A stretch of DNA of 64,000 nt from Deltaproteobacteria bacterium (GCA_020633895.1 JACKCT010000012.1:66874-130873), one strand, 5' to 3'; positions 17,664 to 27,255 are shown, counted from the stretch's first letter. Numbers and translations are program-made. The notes: generated by a model from the letters alone, not told the origin.

Positions 17664-18745
17664 CTCTTCACATCTTCAATCGCGTCGACCGTCAGCGCGT
17701 GGGATTTGCAGAGCCACCAGACTTCGCGACCGGGCTCCAGCGCGAGTTCGGCGGCGGCTTTCGGCGTCACCTCGGCCAGGATCGCAAGATTTCCCGTCCG
17801 CATTCGCACCACAACGTGATCAGTCAGGTCGACGACCTGCTCCACAACGCCCGCCTGCCGGATCTGCGTCGAGACCGCGCCCGGCGCCGATCCGGCGACG
17901 ATAATCTGCCGCGCATGCACACAAACCCGCGCCCGCGATCCGACCGCCAACGCCCGTGGCCCGGGATCGAGCAGCACGCCGTCGACGTCGAGCAACGGGT
18001 GCGTCTCGCCGGAAACGACGCGCGCCTGAAAGTCGTTCAGGCGACCCTCCGCCGCGATGGCCTTATAGGACGTCGGCTCATCGAAGACACGATCCGGCGC
18101 GCCTTGGCCGGCCACGCGCCCGCCGTCCATCACCACGACCTCGTCGGCGATCTCGGCCAGTTCCTCCAGGTGGTGCGTGACGTAAACGAACGACAGATCG
18201 TAGCGCTCCTTCGCGCGACGAAGATATTCCAGCAATGCCAGCGCACGCGCCCGGTCGAGGCCGGTCGTGGGTTCGTCGAGCAACAACAGCTCCGGCCCCG
18301 CCAACAGCGCCCGCCCCAGCGCCACCCGTCGCGCCTCCCCGTCGGAGAGCGTGGCCGGACGGCGGATCAAGAGATCGCCCAAATCCAAGAGAGCGATGAC
18401 TTCGTCGAAGGAGATTTTTTTCTCGGACTCGGGTCGTCGGCGCTGTCCGTAACGCAGATTCCCATCGACGCTTAGGTGAGGGAACAGGCCGACTTGCTGG
18501 GGGACGTAAGCGAATCGGCGCAAATGCGGCGGGGTGCATCGGGAGGCGGCGGCGTCATAGAGCGTCTCGTCGCGCCATGTCATTTGCCCCCGGTCCGGCG
18601 TCACAAGGCCGGCGACGGCGCGGACCAACGTCGTCTTGCCGCAGCCCGACGCGCCGAAAATGACGGTCGCGGCGGCGTTCAGAGCCATGTCGACATCGAG
18701 GGAAAAATCTCCATACGTCTTGACGCAACGAACGCGCAGGCTCAT
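17660..18745 (-). CDS. modC: molybdate ABC transporter ATP-binding protein ModC
   Basis: A 361-residue ABC ATPase with a C-terminal TOBE (mop) domain, the layout of ModC. Walker A GASGCGKT is at 31-38, the Q-loop follows at VPQQVG, and Walker B LLLLDEP (Asp157) with D-loop TGLD is intact. The signature reads LSDGE (133-137) rather than LSGGE. The TOBE region (about 275-355) binds molybdate in homologues. The start at 18745 has GGAGG upstream and overlaps the modB stop (ATGA). The three genes encode binding protein, permease and ATPase for molybdate import, feeding molybdenum-cofactor enzymes. Confidence 0.92.
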   Translation of the reverse strand: MSLRVRCVKTYGDFSLDVDMALNAAATVIFGASGCGKTTLVRAVAGLVTPDRGQMTWRDETLYDAAASRCTPPHLRRFAYVPQQVGLFPHLSVDGNLRYGQRRRPESEKKISFDEVIALLDLGDLLIRRPATLSDGEARRVALGRALLAGPELLLLDEPTTGLDRARALALLEYLRRAKERYDLSFVYVTHHLEELAEIADEVVVMDGGRVAGQGAPDRVFDEPTSYKAIAAEGRLNDFQARVVSGETHPLLDVDGVLLDPGPRALAVGSRARVCVHARQIIVAGSAPGAVSTQIRQAGVVEQVVDLTDHVVVRMRTGNLAILAEVTPKAAAELALEPGREVWWLCKSHALTVDAIEDVKS

Positions 18746-19419
18746 GCCTCGCCTCCGTTTCGTCGCGACCAACGCAACGACGCGAGCATGGCCGCGAACG
18801 ACAGCGCCGTCGCGACGACGACCAGGGGTATCGCCTGGGATTCTCCCCCGGGGATGTTGAGGGCGTTATAGATGGCCAGGGGGATGGTCTGCGTTCGGCC
18901 GGGGATGTTGGCGGCGAAAACGATGGTCGCGCCGAATTCACCGAGGCTTCGCGCGAACGCCAGCAAAGCGCCGGTGGCAATGCCGCCCGAGGCGAGCGGC
19001 AAGGTAATCGTTCGAAACCGGTCCCACGGAGCCGCCCCGAGCGTGGCGGCCACGCCTTCCAATTCCCGGTCGACATTTTCGAACGCCAACTTCGCCGCGC
19101 GATAAAATAGCGGAAACGAAACGACAAACGCCGCCAGCACCGCCGCGCCGAGAGTGAACGGAAATCGGATGCCGACGGATTCCAACAGGCGTCCGAGCGG
19201 GCCGCTTGCGCCGAAAACGATGAGAAGAAAATAGCCGGTAACGAGGGGCGGCAGGACGAGCGGCAGATTGAAAACGCCGTCGAGCAATGCGTAACCGGGG
19301 AAGCTGCGTCGCGACATGGCGTACGCCACGGCCCCGCCCATCACGACGCACATCGCCGTCGAAATCGCCGCGACTTCCAGCGACAATACGACCGGCGTCC
19401 AAAACGAATCGGGTGTCAT
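18742..19419 (-). CDS. modB: molybdate ABC transporter permease ModB
   Basis: A 225-residue inner-membrane protein with five to six TM segments. It has the binding-protein-dependent transport EAA loop (ENVDRELEGVAATLGAAPWD, about 123-142), which docks on ModC. The motif VLPPLVTGYFLL is typical of ModB. I chose the ATG at 19419 because it overlaps the modA stop as TAATG; a longer frame to 19491 would extend into modA. Order modA-modB-modC on the minus strand. Confidence 0.92.
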   Translation of the reverse strand: MTPDSFWTPVVLSLEVAAISTAMCVVMGGAVAYAMSRRSFPGYALLDGVFNLPLVLPPLVTGYFLLIVFGASGPLGRLLESVGIRFPFTLGAAVLAAFVVSFPLFYRAAKLAFENVDRELEGVAATLGAAPWDRFRTITLPLASGGIATGALLAFARSLGEFGATIVFAANIPGRTQTIPLAIYNALNIPGGESQAIPLVVVATALSFAAMLASLRWSRRNGGEA

Positions 19420-20204
19420 TATTGGAGCCGCGCCAAGGCTTCGTTGACTGTCGGGAGCGCGTTGCCGGTGCGCGTCGCCGCGGAAAACCATTTCAGGAAC
19501 GCGCGTCCGTCTTCGGGCCGAGCGGCTTTTTTCGGAACGGCCGCTTCATAAACGATTGCGTCGTGACTGTCCTCGGGAAGCGGCGTGATCGTGCGTTCGT
19601 CGTCGAGGAAGCGCGCGTCGGACTGATAGATGACCGCGCAGTCCGCGTCGCCCCGCTCCACATAGCTCACCACGGCGCGTGCGTTCACCGTCGGCAAAAG
19701 GCGCGGCTGCATCGCGTCCCAAAGACCGAGCTTGGACAACGACTGCCTCGCGTACATGCCGACGGGAACGTGTTCCGGATCGCCGACCGCGAGGCGACGG
19801 CACCCGTTCAGGATCGTTCGATAATCGCCGGTTTTCGCGGTGGACTTGGGGGACACGACGACCAAGCGATTGGTCGCGACCTTCACGATGCCCGGCGCGT
19901 CGACGCCGACCTTGCTCTTCACGTACGCCATCCAATCCTTGTGGGCCGAAACGAACACATCGCACGCCAGCCCACCTTCAATCTGCCGCGCCAGTTGGGA
20001 CGACGACGCGTAGCTCGTCACGACGCGCGTCCCGGCCTTGGCTTCATACGCGCGGGCGGCGACGTCGATCAGATCCGTCAGGCTCGACGCCCCGCAGATC
20101 AGCATCGGTTCCTCCGCCGAAGCCGTCACGGGGACCAGCAGGCAAAACAGCACAATGAGAATAATACCCATACTCACCCAATACGACGCACTCACGCGCG
20201 GCAT
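19419..20204 (-). CDS. modA: molybdate-binding periplasmic protein ModA
   Basis: A 261-residue precursor with a signal peptide (hydrophobic core GIILIVLFCLLVPV, cleavage near ASA-EE). The mature N-terminus CGASSLTDLID and the segment SSSQLARQIEGGLACDVFVSA match the oxyanion-binding loops of ModA, which delivers molybdate or tungstate to ModBC. The ATG at 20204 forms TAATG with the preceding protease gene and has GGAGAGG upstream, inside that gene's last codons. This supports re-initiation coupling. A downstream Met (MGIIL) is an alternative start. Confidence 0.9.
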   Translation of the reverse strand: MPRVSASYWVSMGIILIVLFCLLVPVTASAEEPMLICGASSLTDLIDVAARAYEAKAGTRVVTSYASSSQLARQIEGGLACDVFVSAHKDWMAYVKSKVGVDAPGIVKVATNRLVVVSPKSTAKTGDYRTILNGCRRLAVGDPEHVPVGMYARQSLSKLGLWDAMQPRLLPTVNARAVVSYVERGDADCAVIYQSDARFLDDERTITPLPEDSHDAIVYEAAVPKKAARPEDGRAFLKWFSAATRTGNALPTVNEALARLQ

Positions 20205-23200
20205 TACACCACCTCTCCCGTCGCCCCGCGACGCCGCCGAAGGACATACGCAACGCCGATCGCGACAAACGGCGCGATGAAGGCCAACACCTGCCACGCC
20301 GCCGCCGATTGGAACGCGAAATCGTGATGCACCAGATATCGCCGGGCGTCAGGCAGGCTCGCACGTGTCAGCAGGATGAACCAAAACAGGATGTGGGCTG
20401 TAAGGTTCCCGGCGAAGACGCGCGTGAGCACCCCGTAAACCAGCAAGCCCAGGATCAAATTCGTGACGACGGCAAAAGCCAGTTGGGCGCTGGAGAGGCT
20501 GCCGAGTTCCTGCGTGAATAGGACAATAAAAAAGATGAACGCGGCGACATATCCGTCGCGGGGCAAGAACCGCCGCAGCGTCGCGACGATGATGAACGCG
20601 ACCGTCGCCAAGCCCAACACCTCGGAGAAATCACCGGCAAACCGCAGGATTTCCGACAGTTGTTCAAGTTCCAGCCGCGACGACGCGCTCTGCGGCTGAA
20701 AAGCGTGGGGCAACATTTTCGCCTTGAGCCATAGCATCGTCTCGCCGAAGGCGTGAAACGTCAGCGCGCCGCCGATCGCCAACACGACCCCTTGCAGGTT
20801 GACCGACGCCCCCCAGTTCCTCGGCCGAAGCGGCGCCAGCCAACGACGCCAGTCGGGTACGCTCGCGCTGTCGGGATTCCACGCCTTGAAGATGAGCATC
20901 GCGATGAGCAAAACGACGAACATCACGAGCGCTTCCCCCAAGATGCCGGCCGGCCAGCGCGCGAAACGCAGCCCCAAATACACGCCGTAGCTCGTCTCCG
21001 TCGCACTGAAATAGCCGCGTCCGATGGTGGGCAGATCGTTGACGAGCCCCAATAGCGTCGGCACGGCGCCGACCGCGACGGCTCCGATCGCCAGCGCCTT
21101 CCAGTCGTCGCGCGTCAGCAAACGCCGCCGGAGCAATCGGAAATATTGGTAGATCAGAAACAGCACGAGGGCGATTTTGACAACCGTACCCACGACGCGC
21201 CGGGAGCGATTGCGCACCCCTTTGCGTTCGATGTCGCGCTCGCGAGACCACGCTTGCGGCACTTTGACATAGCTCTGCGAGTATTCCCCGATGCGGTCGC
21301 CGGCCACCTCGACCGTCAACCGCCGCTCCGCGTCCGCGACACGCTCGGTGCGATGCTTGAACGTCAGCCAGTAATCCAGCCGGTGGGGTCTCTTGCGCTG
21401 GCTGGTTTCCGCGTGTTCCCACTGGTCCAGGTCGAGTCCACGCTTGGCCAGGTAGTCGGTCGCCACCGCCAGGGCCTGCGCCTCGTCGAGTTTCGCCCCC
21501 GGCGCTTCTTCCTCCAGACGCACTGACAGACGTTCCAACGCGCCGTCCGCGCCGACCTTCACCAGGTAGTGCGTCCAATCTCCGTCGCGATACCAGCGCG
21601 TTGTCCACTCAGGCGCGTATCGGTATTGATCGGCGTACTCTTCCGCCGCCCGCCACGCGCCGAGTTGATCGACGACATAGGGCGGCATGGCGCGCTTGGC
21701 ATTGGAATAAAACGTATCGACGCGCCAACCGGCGACATCCTCGGCGTCGTAGCCCGCCTCGATCAGATACGTCTTCGCTTTTTCGCGCGCCTCGTCCGGG
21801 CCGATTTTCACCGGCGGCGGCTCGCCGAAGAAATCCGGAATCGGCAGCCACCGCGTCGCCAACGCCGCGACAACGGACGCCGCGAAAAAGCCGATGACGA
21901 CCACGCGCGGCCGGGGAATCCACGTCGGCGGGATCGATGCGTCGTCGCCCAACGGTGCTTCGGATTCGGATTCATGTTCGGAAGTCGCGGATTCTTTCCC
22001 GTCATTTGGAGCGGGTTCGCGCGCTTTTTCTTCGGCCTTCGCGCGCCACAACGCCCGCGCCACCAACGCTCCGACGAGGGGCAATGACAACGTGACGACG
22101 CCGTGGGCAACAAGCGAGGCGCGGCCGGACTGCATCAGGGGGATGATGCCGACGAGGACGTTGAAGAGGTAATGATCGACGAGCGTCGTGACGAGGCCGA
22201 AGCGCCAGAAGATGACGCCGAAGACGACGCCGTAGATCGTCAGCTCGGCGCCTCGAACCCAGATCGGCTCCTGGGGGTAGAAGGTGTGGGCGAATCCCCA
22301 GATGGCGGCGGGCACGACGATCGCGACCCAGGCCCGGCCGGTAATCCAATACAAAAACGCGATGGCGAACAGGCGGTAGATCAACTCCTCGGACAGGCTC
22401 GCGCGATAGCCGGTGAGAAAAGCTTCGAAGCTCGGCAACCAGGTCGCGACGTAGTCCATTCCCGGCAGATCGGCCGGCACCCAGAAACCGAACCACTTTT
22501 GACCGGCGACGTAGAAGATCGTCACGTAGCCGATGCCCACGAACATCATCGCATATCCGGCCAGGACCTGGCGGAAGGCGTTGGTCGAGCCGAGGAAGCG
22601 CCGGTGGAAAACGCCCGCGGCCCAGGGACGGTCGGCGAGGCGATATCGGGCCATGGCGTCGGCGACGAGGAAGACGAGCGCGATGGCCGACGCCTCGAAG
22701 AGCGCATCGGTGACGGCATGTTGGAAGCGCCCGATCCAGTAGGACGAAAAGGTCTGCGTCGTGTCGTAGAAATGGAAGGTGAGCGGAACGGCGTTGACCT
22801 CCGCGGCGAGGATGAGCACGAACGTGGCCAACCCCAACAACAGCGCCGGTTTGAAACGGCCGTCCCGTTGGTAGAGTCGCCAGAACAAAACGCCGAAGAT
22901 CGCGACGAAGAGCAGGAAGTCGAAGATACCGTCGACCCTTGAGAGGAGTGAGCGGCGGCGCGCCAGTTCGTCCTGGGACTTGGTCCAGGCCTCGGGGATT
23001 TTCAGCCACTGCTCGAACGCGCCCACCCGGTCGCCCTGCACGGTCACGCTTGCGCGCAACTGGGCGCCGCCGACGTCGAAATCCTGTCGTTTCCAGACGA
23101 ATTCGTGGTCGTAGCGATGGGGCCGGTCGAAGCCGCGATATTCGATGAATTCGTATTGCGTCGCGTCCAGGCCGCTGTTGTCGCGCAGGAAGTCAGCGGC

Positions 23201-23698
23201 GATTTGCCGGGCCTGTTCGCGGTCGAGCCTTGCCCCTTCGTCTTTTTCCGGTAGATCGCGAATGAACTCGACCGCTCGACCGTCGGGTGAGAAGTCGACG
23301 CCGTATTCCAACTCGTCCAGCTCACGAAACAGCCGCACTTCCCACCGCCACACCGGCACCGCCCGAGCGAACAACTCGTTCGCCTCGGCGAGGCCCAGGT
23401 GGCGTTCCAGGTAGTTCACCTCGTTTCCGCGCTTGTTCATGATCGCGGTGGGACGCAGACCTTCCACGTCGAAACCGCGATCGGCGATATATTTCACGGC
23501 GGCGTCCAGCGCCTCCTGGCGCGTCATGCGGATGTCGAGGGAGGCTTCGGGAAAGGCCTGGTGGTAGTACGCGAGAAAGAGAACGAGGCCGATGAGCCCG
23601 ACGGCAAAAAAAGCCGCCAACGCGCGCGGCGACATCGGCCCCGGAATGCGATCCGGGGCCGTGGCCCGAGGCTCGGGTTGTTCGGCAAATTCGCCCAT
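20204..23698 (-). CDS. internally duplicated CPBP (CAAX-type) membrane metalloprotease
   Basis: A 1164-residue polytopic protein made of two homologous halves. Half 1: TM (23-45), a PepSY-like extracytoplasmic region (about 55-245), then a TM bundle with the CPBP protease motifs EELIYR (437-442), FAH (His471) and DHYLFN (His509, Asn513), a glutamate/histidine metal site. A linker (555-595) leads to half 2: TM (598-615), a second PepSY-like region (632-830) and another TM bundle (about 836-1155). Matching segments include LKIPEAW (232) with VKVPQAW (811), and RPHRYD (192) with RPHRLD (770). Half 2 lacks the EExxxR and His motifs. It is translationally coupled to modA. The substrate is unknown. 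Confidence 0.83.
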   Translation of the reverse strand: MGEFAEQPEPRATAPDRIPGPMSPRALAAFFAVGLIGLVLFLAYYHQAFPEASLDIRMTRQEALDAAVKYIADRGFDVEGLRPTAIMNKRGNEVNYLERHLGLAEANELFARAVPVWRWEVRLFRELDELEYGVDFSPDGRAVEFIRDLPEKDEGARLDREQARQIAADFLRDNSGLDATQYEFIEYRGFDRPHRYDHEFVWKRQDFDVGGAQLRASVTVQGDRVGAFEQWLKIPEAWTKSQDELARRRSLLSRVDGIFDFLLFVAIFGVLFWRLYQRDGRFKPALLLGLATFVLILAAEVNAVPLTFHFYDTTQTFSSYWIGRFQHAVTDALFEASAIALVFLVADAMARYRLADRPWAAGVFHRRFLGSTNAFRQVLAGYAMMFVGIGYVTIFYVAGQKWFGFWVPADLPGMDYVATWLPSFEAFLTGYRASLSEELIYRLFAIAFLYWITGRAWVAIVVPAAIWGFAHTFYPQEPIWVRGAELTIYGVVFGVIFWRFGLVTTLVDHYLFNVLVGIIPLMQSGRASLVAHGVVTLSLPLVGALVARALWRAKAEEKAREPAPNDGKESATSEHESESEAPLGDDASIPPTWIPRPRVVVIGFFAASVVAALATRWLPIPDFFGEPPPVKIGPDEAREKAKTYLIEAGYDAEDVAGWRVDTFYSNAKRAMPPYVVDQLGAWRAAEEYADQYRYAPEWTTRWYRDGDWTHYLVKVGADGALERLSVRLEEEAPGAKLDEAQALAVATDYLAKRGLDLDQWEHAETSQRKRPHRLDYWLTFKHRTERVADAERRLTVEVAGDRIGEYSQSYVKVPQAWSRERDIERKGVRNRSRRVVGTVVKIALVLFLIYQYFRLLRRRLLTRDDWKALAIGAVAVGAVPTLLGLVNDLPTIGRGYFSATETSYGVYLGLRFARWPAGILGEALVMFVVLLIAMLIFKAWNPDSASVPDWRRWLAPLRPRNWGASVNLQGVVLAIGGALTFHAFGETMLWLKAKMLPHAFQPQSASSRLELEQLSEILRFAGDFSEVLGLATVAFIIVATLRRFLPRDGYVAAFIFFIVLFTQELGSLSSAQLAFAVVTNLILGLLVYGVLTRVFAGNLTAHILFWFILLTRASLPDARRYLVHHDFAFQSAAAWQVLAFIAPFVAIGVAYVLRRRRGATGEVV

Positions 23699-23788
23699 CC
23701 GCCGATCTTACGTCGTGGGTCTTCCCCGCGACAACCGACGCCGCCCCCGGCCTTGGCATTGCCTCGCAAAGGCGGTAAACCCGTGGAC

Positions 23789-24631
23789 ATGTCCGACGCT
23801 CACGAAAACGGCAACCAGCGCTATTTCGACGCCCATCTCCACGTCTTTCCGCCGCGCATGTTCGAGGCCATTTGGCGTTGGTTCGACGATCTGGACTGGA
23901 AGGTTCATCGTCAGACGCTGGACGAGATCCTCGCCACGCTCAACGCGCACAACGTGATCGACGCCATCGTGCTGTCCTACGCCCACAAGCCCGGCGTGGC
24001 CCGGCCGCTCAACGACTACATGAAGATGCTCGGCGAGCAATACCCGATGCTCTATCCCTTCGGGAGCGTGCATCCGGAGGATGGGGACCTGGACGAATAC
24101 GTGCGCGAAGCGTTGGACTCGCCGCATATTTACGGATTCAAATTTCAGCCGATGGTGCAGCGATATGACGTGAACGACCGCCGGTTGGACGGATTTTACG
24201 CCGCGTGCCAAGAGCACAATTTCCCGATCACGATGCACCTCGGGTCGGCGCCCTATCCCTGCGAATTTCTCGGCCCGGAGCATTTCCGCCGCCTGATGGA
24301 GCGCTTTCCCGAGCTTCGGGTGTGCGTGGCCCATATGGGCGGGCCGGAGTATGACGAATTCCTCGCGATGCTGGACGACTATCCCAACGTCTTCATGGAC
24401 ACGACCATGATCGGCACGCGCACCGAGCTTTTCGACAATCGATGGCGCGGCGACGAGGAGGCGCTACGCCGCCATGCTCATCGGATTCTCTTCGGCTCGG
24501 ACTGGCCCAACGTGCCTTACGACTATCAGGAAGTCATCGATTCGGTGCCGCGCTTTCCCTTCGCTCCCGAGCAACGTCCCGGCATTTATTACGACAACGC
24601 GCGTCGTTACCTGCGTTTGGACGAAGGGTGA
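23789..24631 (+). CDS. amidohydrolase family protein (metal-dependent)
   Basis: A 280-residue TIM-barrel hydrolase of the amidohydrolase-2 (ACMSD-like) group. The metal motif DAHLH (His16, His18) is at the N-terminus, His in TMHLGSAP and VAHMGG follow, and the terminal metal Asp is in LFGSDWPN. Members decarboxylate or hydrolyse aromatic or cyclic acids; the substrate is not predictable. The start may be ATG 23789 or GTG 23783; the AAAGGCGG at 23768-23775 suits either. It diverges from the CPBP protease gene and is followed by a strong terminator. Confidence 0.83.
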   Translation: MSDAHENGNQRYFDAHLHVFPPRMFEAIWRWFDDLDWKVHRQTLDEILATLNAHNVIDAIVLSYAHKPGVARPLNDYMKMLGEQYPMLYPFGSVHPEDGDLDEYVREALDSPHIYGFKFQPMVQRYDVNDRRLDGFYAACQEHNFPITMHLGSAPYPCEFLGPEHFRRLMERFPELRVCVAHMGGPEYDEFLAMLDDYPNVFMDTTMIGTRTELFDNRWRGDEEALRRHAHRILFGSDWPNVPYDYQEVIDSVPRFPFAPEQRPGIYYDNARRYLRLDEG

Positions 24632-24670
24632 TCGACGCGTCGGTCAATGGGGAATATCCCGTCAATAGTC

Positions 24671-24708
24671 GAAGGCCGGATCGAAACCGATCCGGCCTTC
24701 TTCTTTTC
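24671..24708 (+). terminator. intrinsic terminator after the amidohydrolase gene
   Basis: A perfect 13-bp stem (GAAGGCCGGATCG at 24671-24683 with CGATCCGGCCTTC at 24688-24700) has a 4-nt loop and is followed by TTCTTTTC. Confidence 0.88.
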
Positions 24709-24730
24709 TCGTATCGCTAGGAACGAGTGC

Positions 24731-25804
24731 TTACCCGCCCAGGTAGCCGATGCTCTTGAGCAGCAGGAGGCGGTGGTCCGGTTCCTGCCGGGCGACGGAG
24801 GCGGCCTTGTCCTTCCAGGACTCGCTCGGACGCATGTCCGGCAGGCGCCACAGGACGTCACCCTTGTCGCTGATCAGCGAGATGTCGTTGGTGCCGTTGA
24901 GGGTCGTGCCGTCGGCCAGGCGCATGGCGTTCATGCCGCCGTCCATGGGGATGACATACTCCCAGACGATCTCGCCGGCGCGATTGACCTCGATGATGTG
25001 GAACAGATCGGTAATCAGCGTGTTGCCGTTGCCCAGGCGCTGCGCCGACTTGGGCCAGACCAGGTTGTCGCCGTAGCTCCAGACCTCGTTGTCGTCCGCG
25101 TCAACCTCGACCACGCGGCCGGTGGCCGACAGGCAGAAGATCAGATGGCCGCCCGGCAGCTCGTCCGGGTCATGCAGTTCGCCGACGGGGACGTTCTCGC
25201 CGTCGACGGCGCCGACCACGTCGCGGGCCCAGATCAGGTCGCCCTGGCGGGTCATCTTGATGACCGTGCCGTTGTACAGGTCGGAGAAGATGATGTTGCC
25301 GTCGTCGGTGAAGTCGGCGTCATTGGGCCACACATTGGGCAGCTCCCAGTCGTCGAAATCCACCACGTCCGCTTCGAAGGTCTGCTCGTCGATGAAAACG
25401 AGGCGCTCGTTCTGGCTGTCGGAGATGAGCAGCTCGCGGCCGTTGGAGTCCAGCGTATGGGGGAAACGCAGTTCGGCGTTGATCTGCCGGATGGGCTTGA
25501 GGGTGTCGTCGAACCAGATGACGGCGGCGCGCTCGTCCTCGGTGAACGGATCGCTGGAATACAGAACGACCAACTCGCCGCGCTCGTTGATCAGCGCGTC
25601 GATGGGCCAGCCCAGGCCCGAGAAGTCGATGGCGTCGCCGGCGATGGCGTCGTCATTGTCGGCGGCGTCATCCGCGTCGTTGTCCGCAACATTGGCGGCG
25701 GAGGTCGTCGTGGTGTTCGTGTCGTCGTTGCCGCCGTCTTCGCCGCAGGCGAACAGCGCAAAACTCAAGATCAGGACGGCCAGAGCAGTGAAAAACGATT
25801 TCAT
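24731..25804 (-). CDS. lipoprotein with arylsulfotransferase-like beta-propeller
   Basis: A 357-residue lipoprotein: signal peptide with lipobox LFAC (Cys20), then an Asp/Asn/Thr-rich linker (about 21-55), then a propeller domain. Repeated blades have the pattern DDGNIIFSDLYNG..IKMTRQGDLIW and PGGHLIFCLSATGRVVEVD, similar to the arylsulfotransferase/PQQ-type repeats. No catalytic His typical of true sulfotransferases could be assigned, so a binding or unknown role is equally likely. AGGGG precedes the ATG. It is one of four lipoproteins in the window with acidic linkers. Confidence 0.72.
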   Translation of the reverse strand: MKSFFTALAVLILSFALFACGEDGGNDDTNTTTTSAANVADNDADDAADNDDAIAGDAIDFSGLGWPIDALINERGELVVLYSSDPFTEDERAAVIWFDDTLKPIRQINAELRFPHTLDSNGRELLISDSQNERLVFIDEQTFEADVVDFDDWELPNVWPNDADFTDDGNIIFSDLYNGTVIKMTRQGDLIWARDVVGAVDGENVPVGELHDPDELPGGHLIFCLSATGRVVEVDADDNEVWSYGDNLVWPKSAQRLGNGNTLITDLFHIIEVNRAGEIVWEYVIPMDGGMNAMRLADGTTLNGTNDISLISDKGDVLWRLPDMRPSESWKDKAASVARQEPDHRLLLLKSIGYLGG

Positions 25805-26213
25805 TTCGAACCCCTATAGGCGGGTAAGGGTTGCGTGGGGTTAACCCCGATATCCTTGTGAAGCCAATCCCCACACGGGCATCGTTGCGTCACCACATCT
25901 GCCGCAGCTATAAATCAGGGCCGAAATAATAGCAAGCAAAAAATTTGCGCACGTAAATTTTTCGCACGAACCATAGTCACAAGCAATGATAATTTTAAGA
26001 TTACCTTTATTTTACAATTACTTATGTAAATTTCTTCAAGCACGGAATGGGACGCCCTCACTATGGCCTTGAGCAACCTTTTCGACATTTGCAGGACCAA
26101 TATTTATGACTTTCAGTCATTTCGTCGCCATTTTCGCCGATCAGGGAGGAAACCAACTGGTGAGTGTTCCCCCGACACCGAGCGTGCATCGGAAGCGCGA
26201 AATTGGCGATTTC
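25805..26213. other. gene-free AT-rich intergenic region
   Basis: This stretch lies upstream of the propeller lipoprotein (minus) and beyond the desaturase terminator. Positions 25915-26060 are strikingly AT-rich compared with the surroundings, with runs such as AATTTTAAGATTACC, consistent with promoters. No convincing ORF or RNA fold was found; short frames here look random. Confidence 0.4.
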
Positions 26214-26247
26214 CCAAAGGAAAACGCGCCGGCGGCAAACCGGCGCG
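26214..26247 (-). terminator. intrinsic terminator after the desaturase gene
   Basis: Read on the minus strand, CGCGCCGG (26247-26240) pairs with CCGGCGCG (26232-26225) across a 7-nt loop and is followed by TTTTCCTTT. It lies 34 bp after the desaturase stop. Confidence 0.85.
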
Positions 26248-26280
26248 TCTCGAGGTCCAGGGAGGAATGAACTTGCGGGA

Positions 26281-27210
26281 TTATCGCGCTTGGCGGCGCT
26301 GCCCCAAATTCCACGCGAACAGCGAGCGCGTACGCGCCCCATGGGCGATGAGCGTCTCCCGTTGGTCCCGCCACACGGCGGCGTAGCGATAGAACGGCAC
26401 GCCGGGATAGAGGTGATGGATCAGGTGGTAGTTCTGGTAAAGCAACACCGGCGTCAGCCACCATTCCCGCAGATTCAGCGTCGCGCGATAGCGGTCGTCC
26501 TTGCCGGTGGCGTCATAGGGCCAGTGCGGCAGATAGTCGAAGGAAAATGCCAGGAACCCGATCGCCAGCCGCGCGGGCAGCAGCCACAGCAGGATCGTCG
26601 GCTTGCCGTAGCCCAGGACGATCAGTGCCGCCGCCGTCAGGTAGAACAGCGTGAACTCGATCAACGCCTCCCCGAACTCTCCGCGCGGCCGGTCCTTCTG
26701 CTTGAAGATGTAGCGGAGGTAATACGCCCAATCCTGGGTGAACCACCGCAGGGGAAGCTGCCACGCCGGGCCGTTACCGCTGTAGTGGTCCGGATCCTCG
26801 TCCGGATCGTTGGTGTGCTTATGATGCTGCAAATGGAGATACCGAAATGCCGGGTAAGGCGCCAACAGCAGCAAACCGCAGACACGACCCAACACGTCGT
26901 TGATCCACCCGCGCTTGGAGATGGAGCGGTGCGTGGCGTCGTGCATGGGCGTGAAGGCGAGGTACGCGGCGAACGTGCAGATCGCCACCGCCCAGCCGTA
27001 GGACAGCACCCCCGCGACCGCCCCGTAAGCCGCCCCGCCCCACAAAACCAGCGACAGGACACCCACGGAAATCGTCGGCCACGCCACCCCTTCGATCTTC
27101 AACGAGACCGACTTGCCGGAGCGCGGCGGGGTCTTTTTGCCGATATTCGGCTTCCCGACATTCGGCGTCGCGGCATTGTCGGCGGTCGCGGGAAGCGGAT
27201 GGGCGGCCAT
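26281..27210 (-). CDS. fatty acid desaturase-family membrane di-iron enzyme
   Basis: A 309-residue membrane protein with the three histidine boxes of membrane di-iron oxygenases: HDATH (90-94), HLQHHKH (126-132) and HLIHH near residue 275. Four hydrophobic segments surround them. The family includes fatty acyl desaturases and carotenoid hydroxylases/ketolases. The spacing and the final NYHLIHHLYP fit the acyl desaturase or beta-carotene hydroxylase branch; I cannot separate these. The N-terminal 35 residues are polar. The TetR gene lies 45 bp upstream on the same strand, so the desaturase is probably its target. Confidence 0.85.
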   Translation of the reverse strand: MAAHPLPATADNAATPNVGKPNIGKKTPPRSGKSVSLKIEGVAWPTISVGVLSLVLWGGAAYGAVAGVLSYGWAVAICTFAAYLAFTPMHDATHRSISKRGWINDVLGRVCGLLLLAPYPAFRYLHLQHHKHTNDPDEDPDHYSGNGPAWQLPLRWFTQDWAYYLRYIFKQKDRPRGEFGEALIEFTLFYLTAAALIVLGYGKPTILLWLLPARLAIGFLAFSFDYLPHWPYDATGKDDRYRATLNLREWWLTPVLLYQNYHLIHHLYPGVPFYRYAAVWRDQRETLIAHGARTRSLFAWNLGQRRQAR

Positions 27211-27255
27211 GGCTGGCTCCTTTCGGGAGACGGAATGCGAAATCGTCGTCGACGC

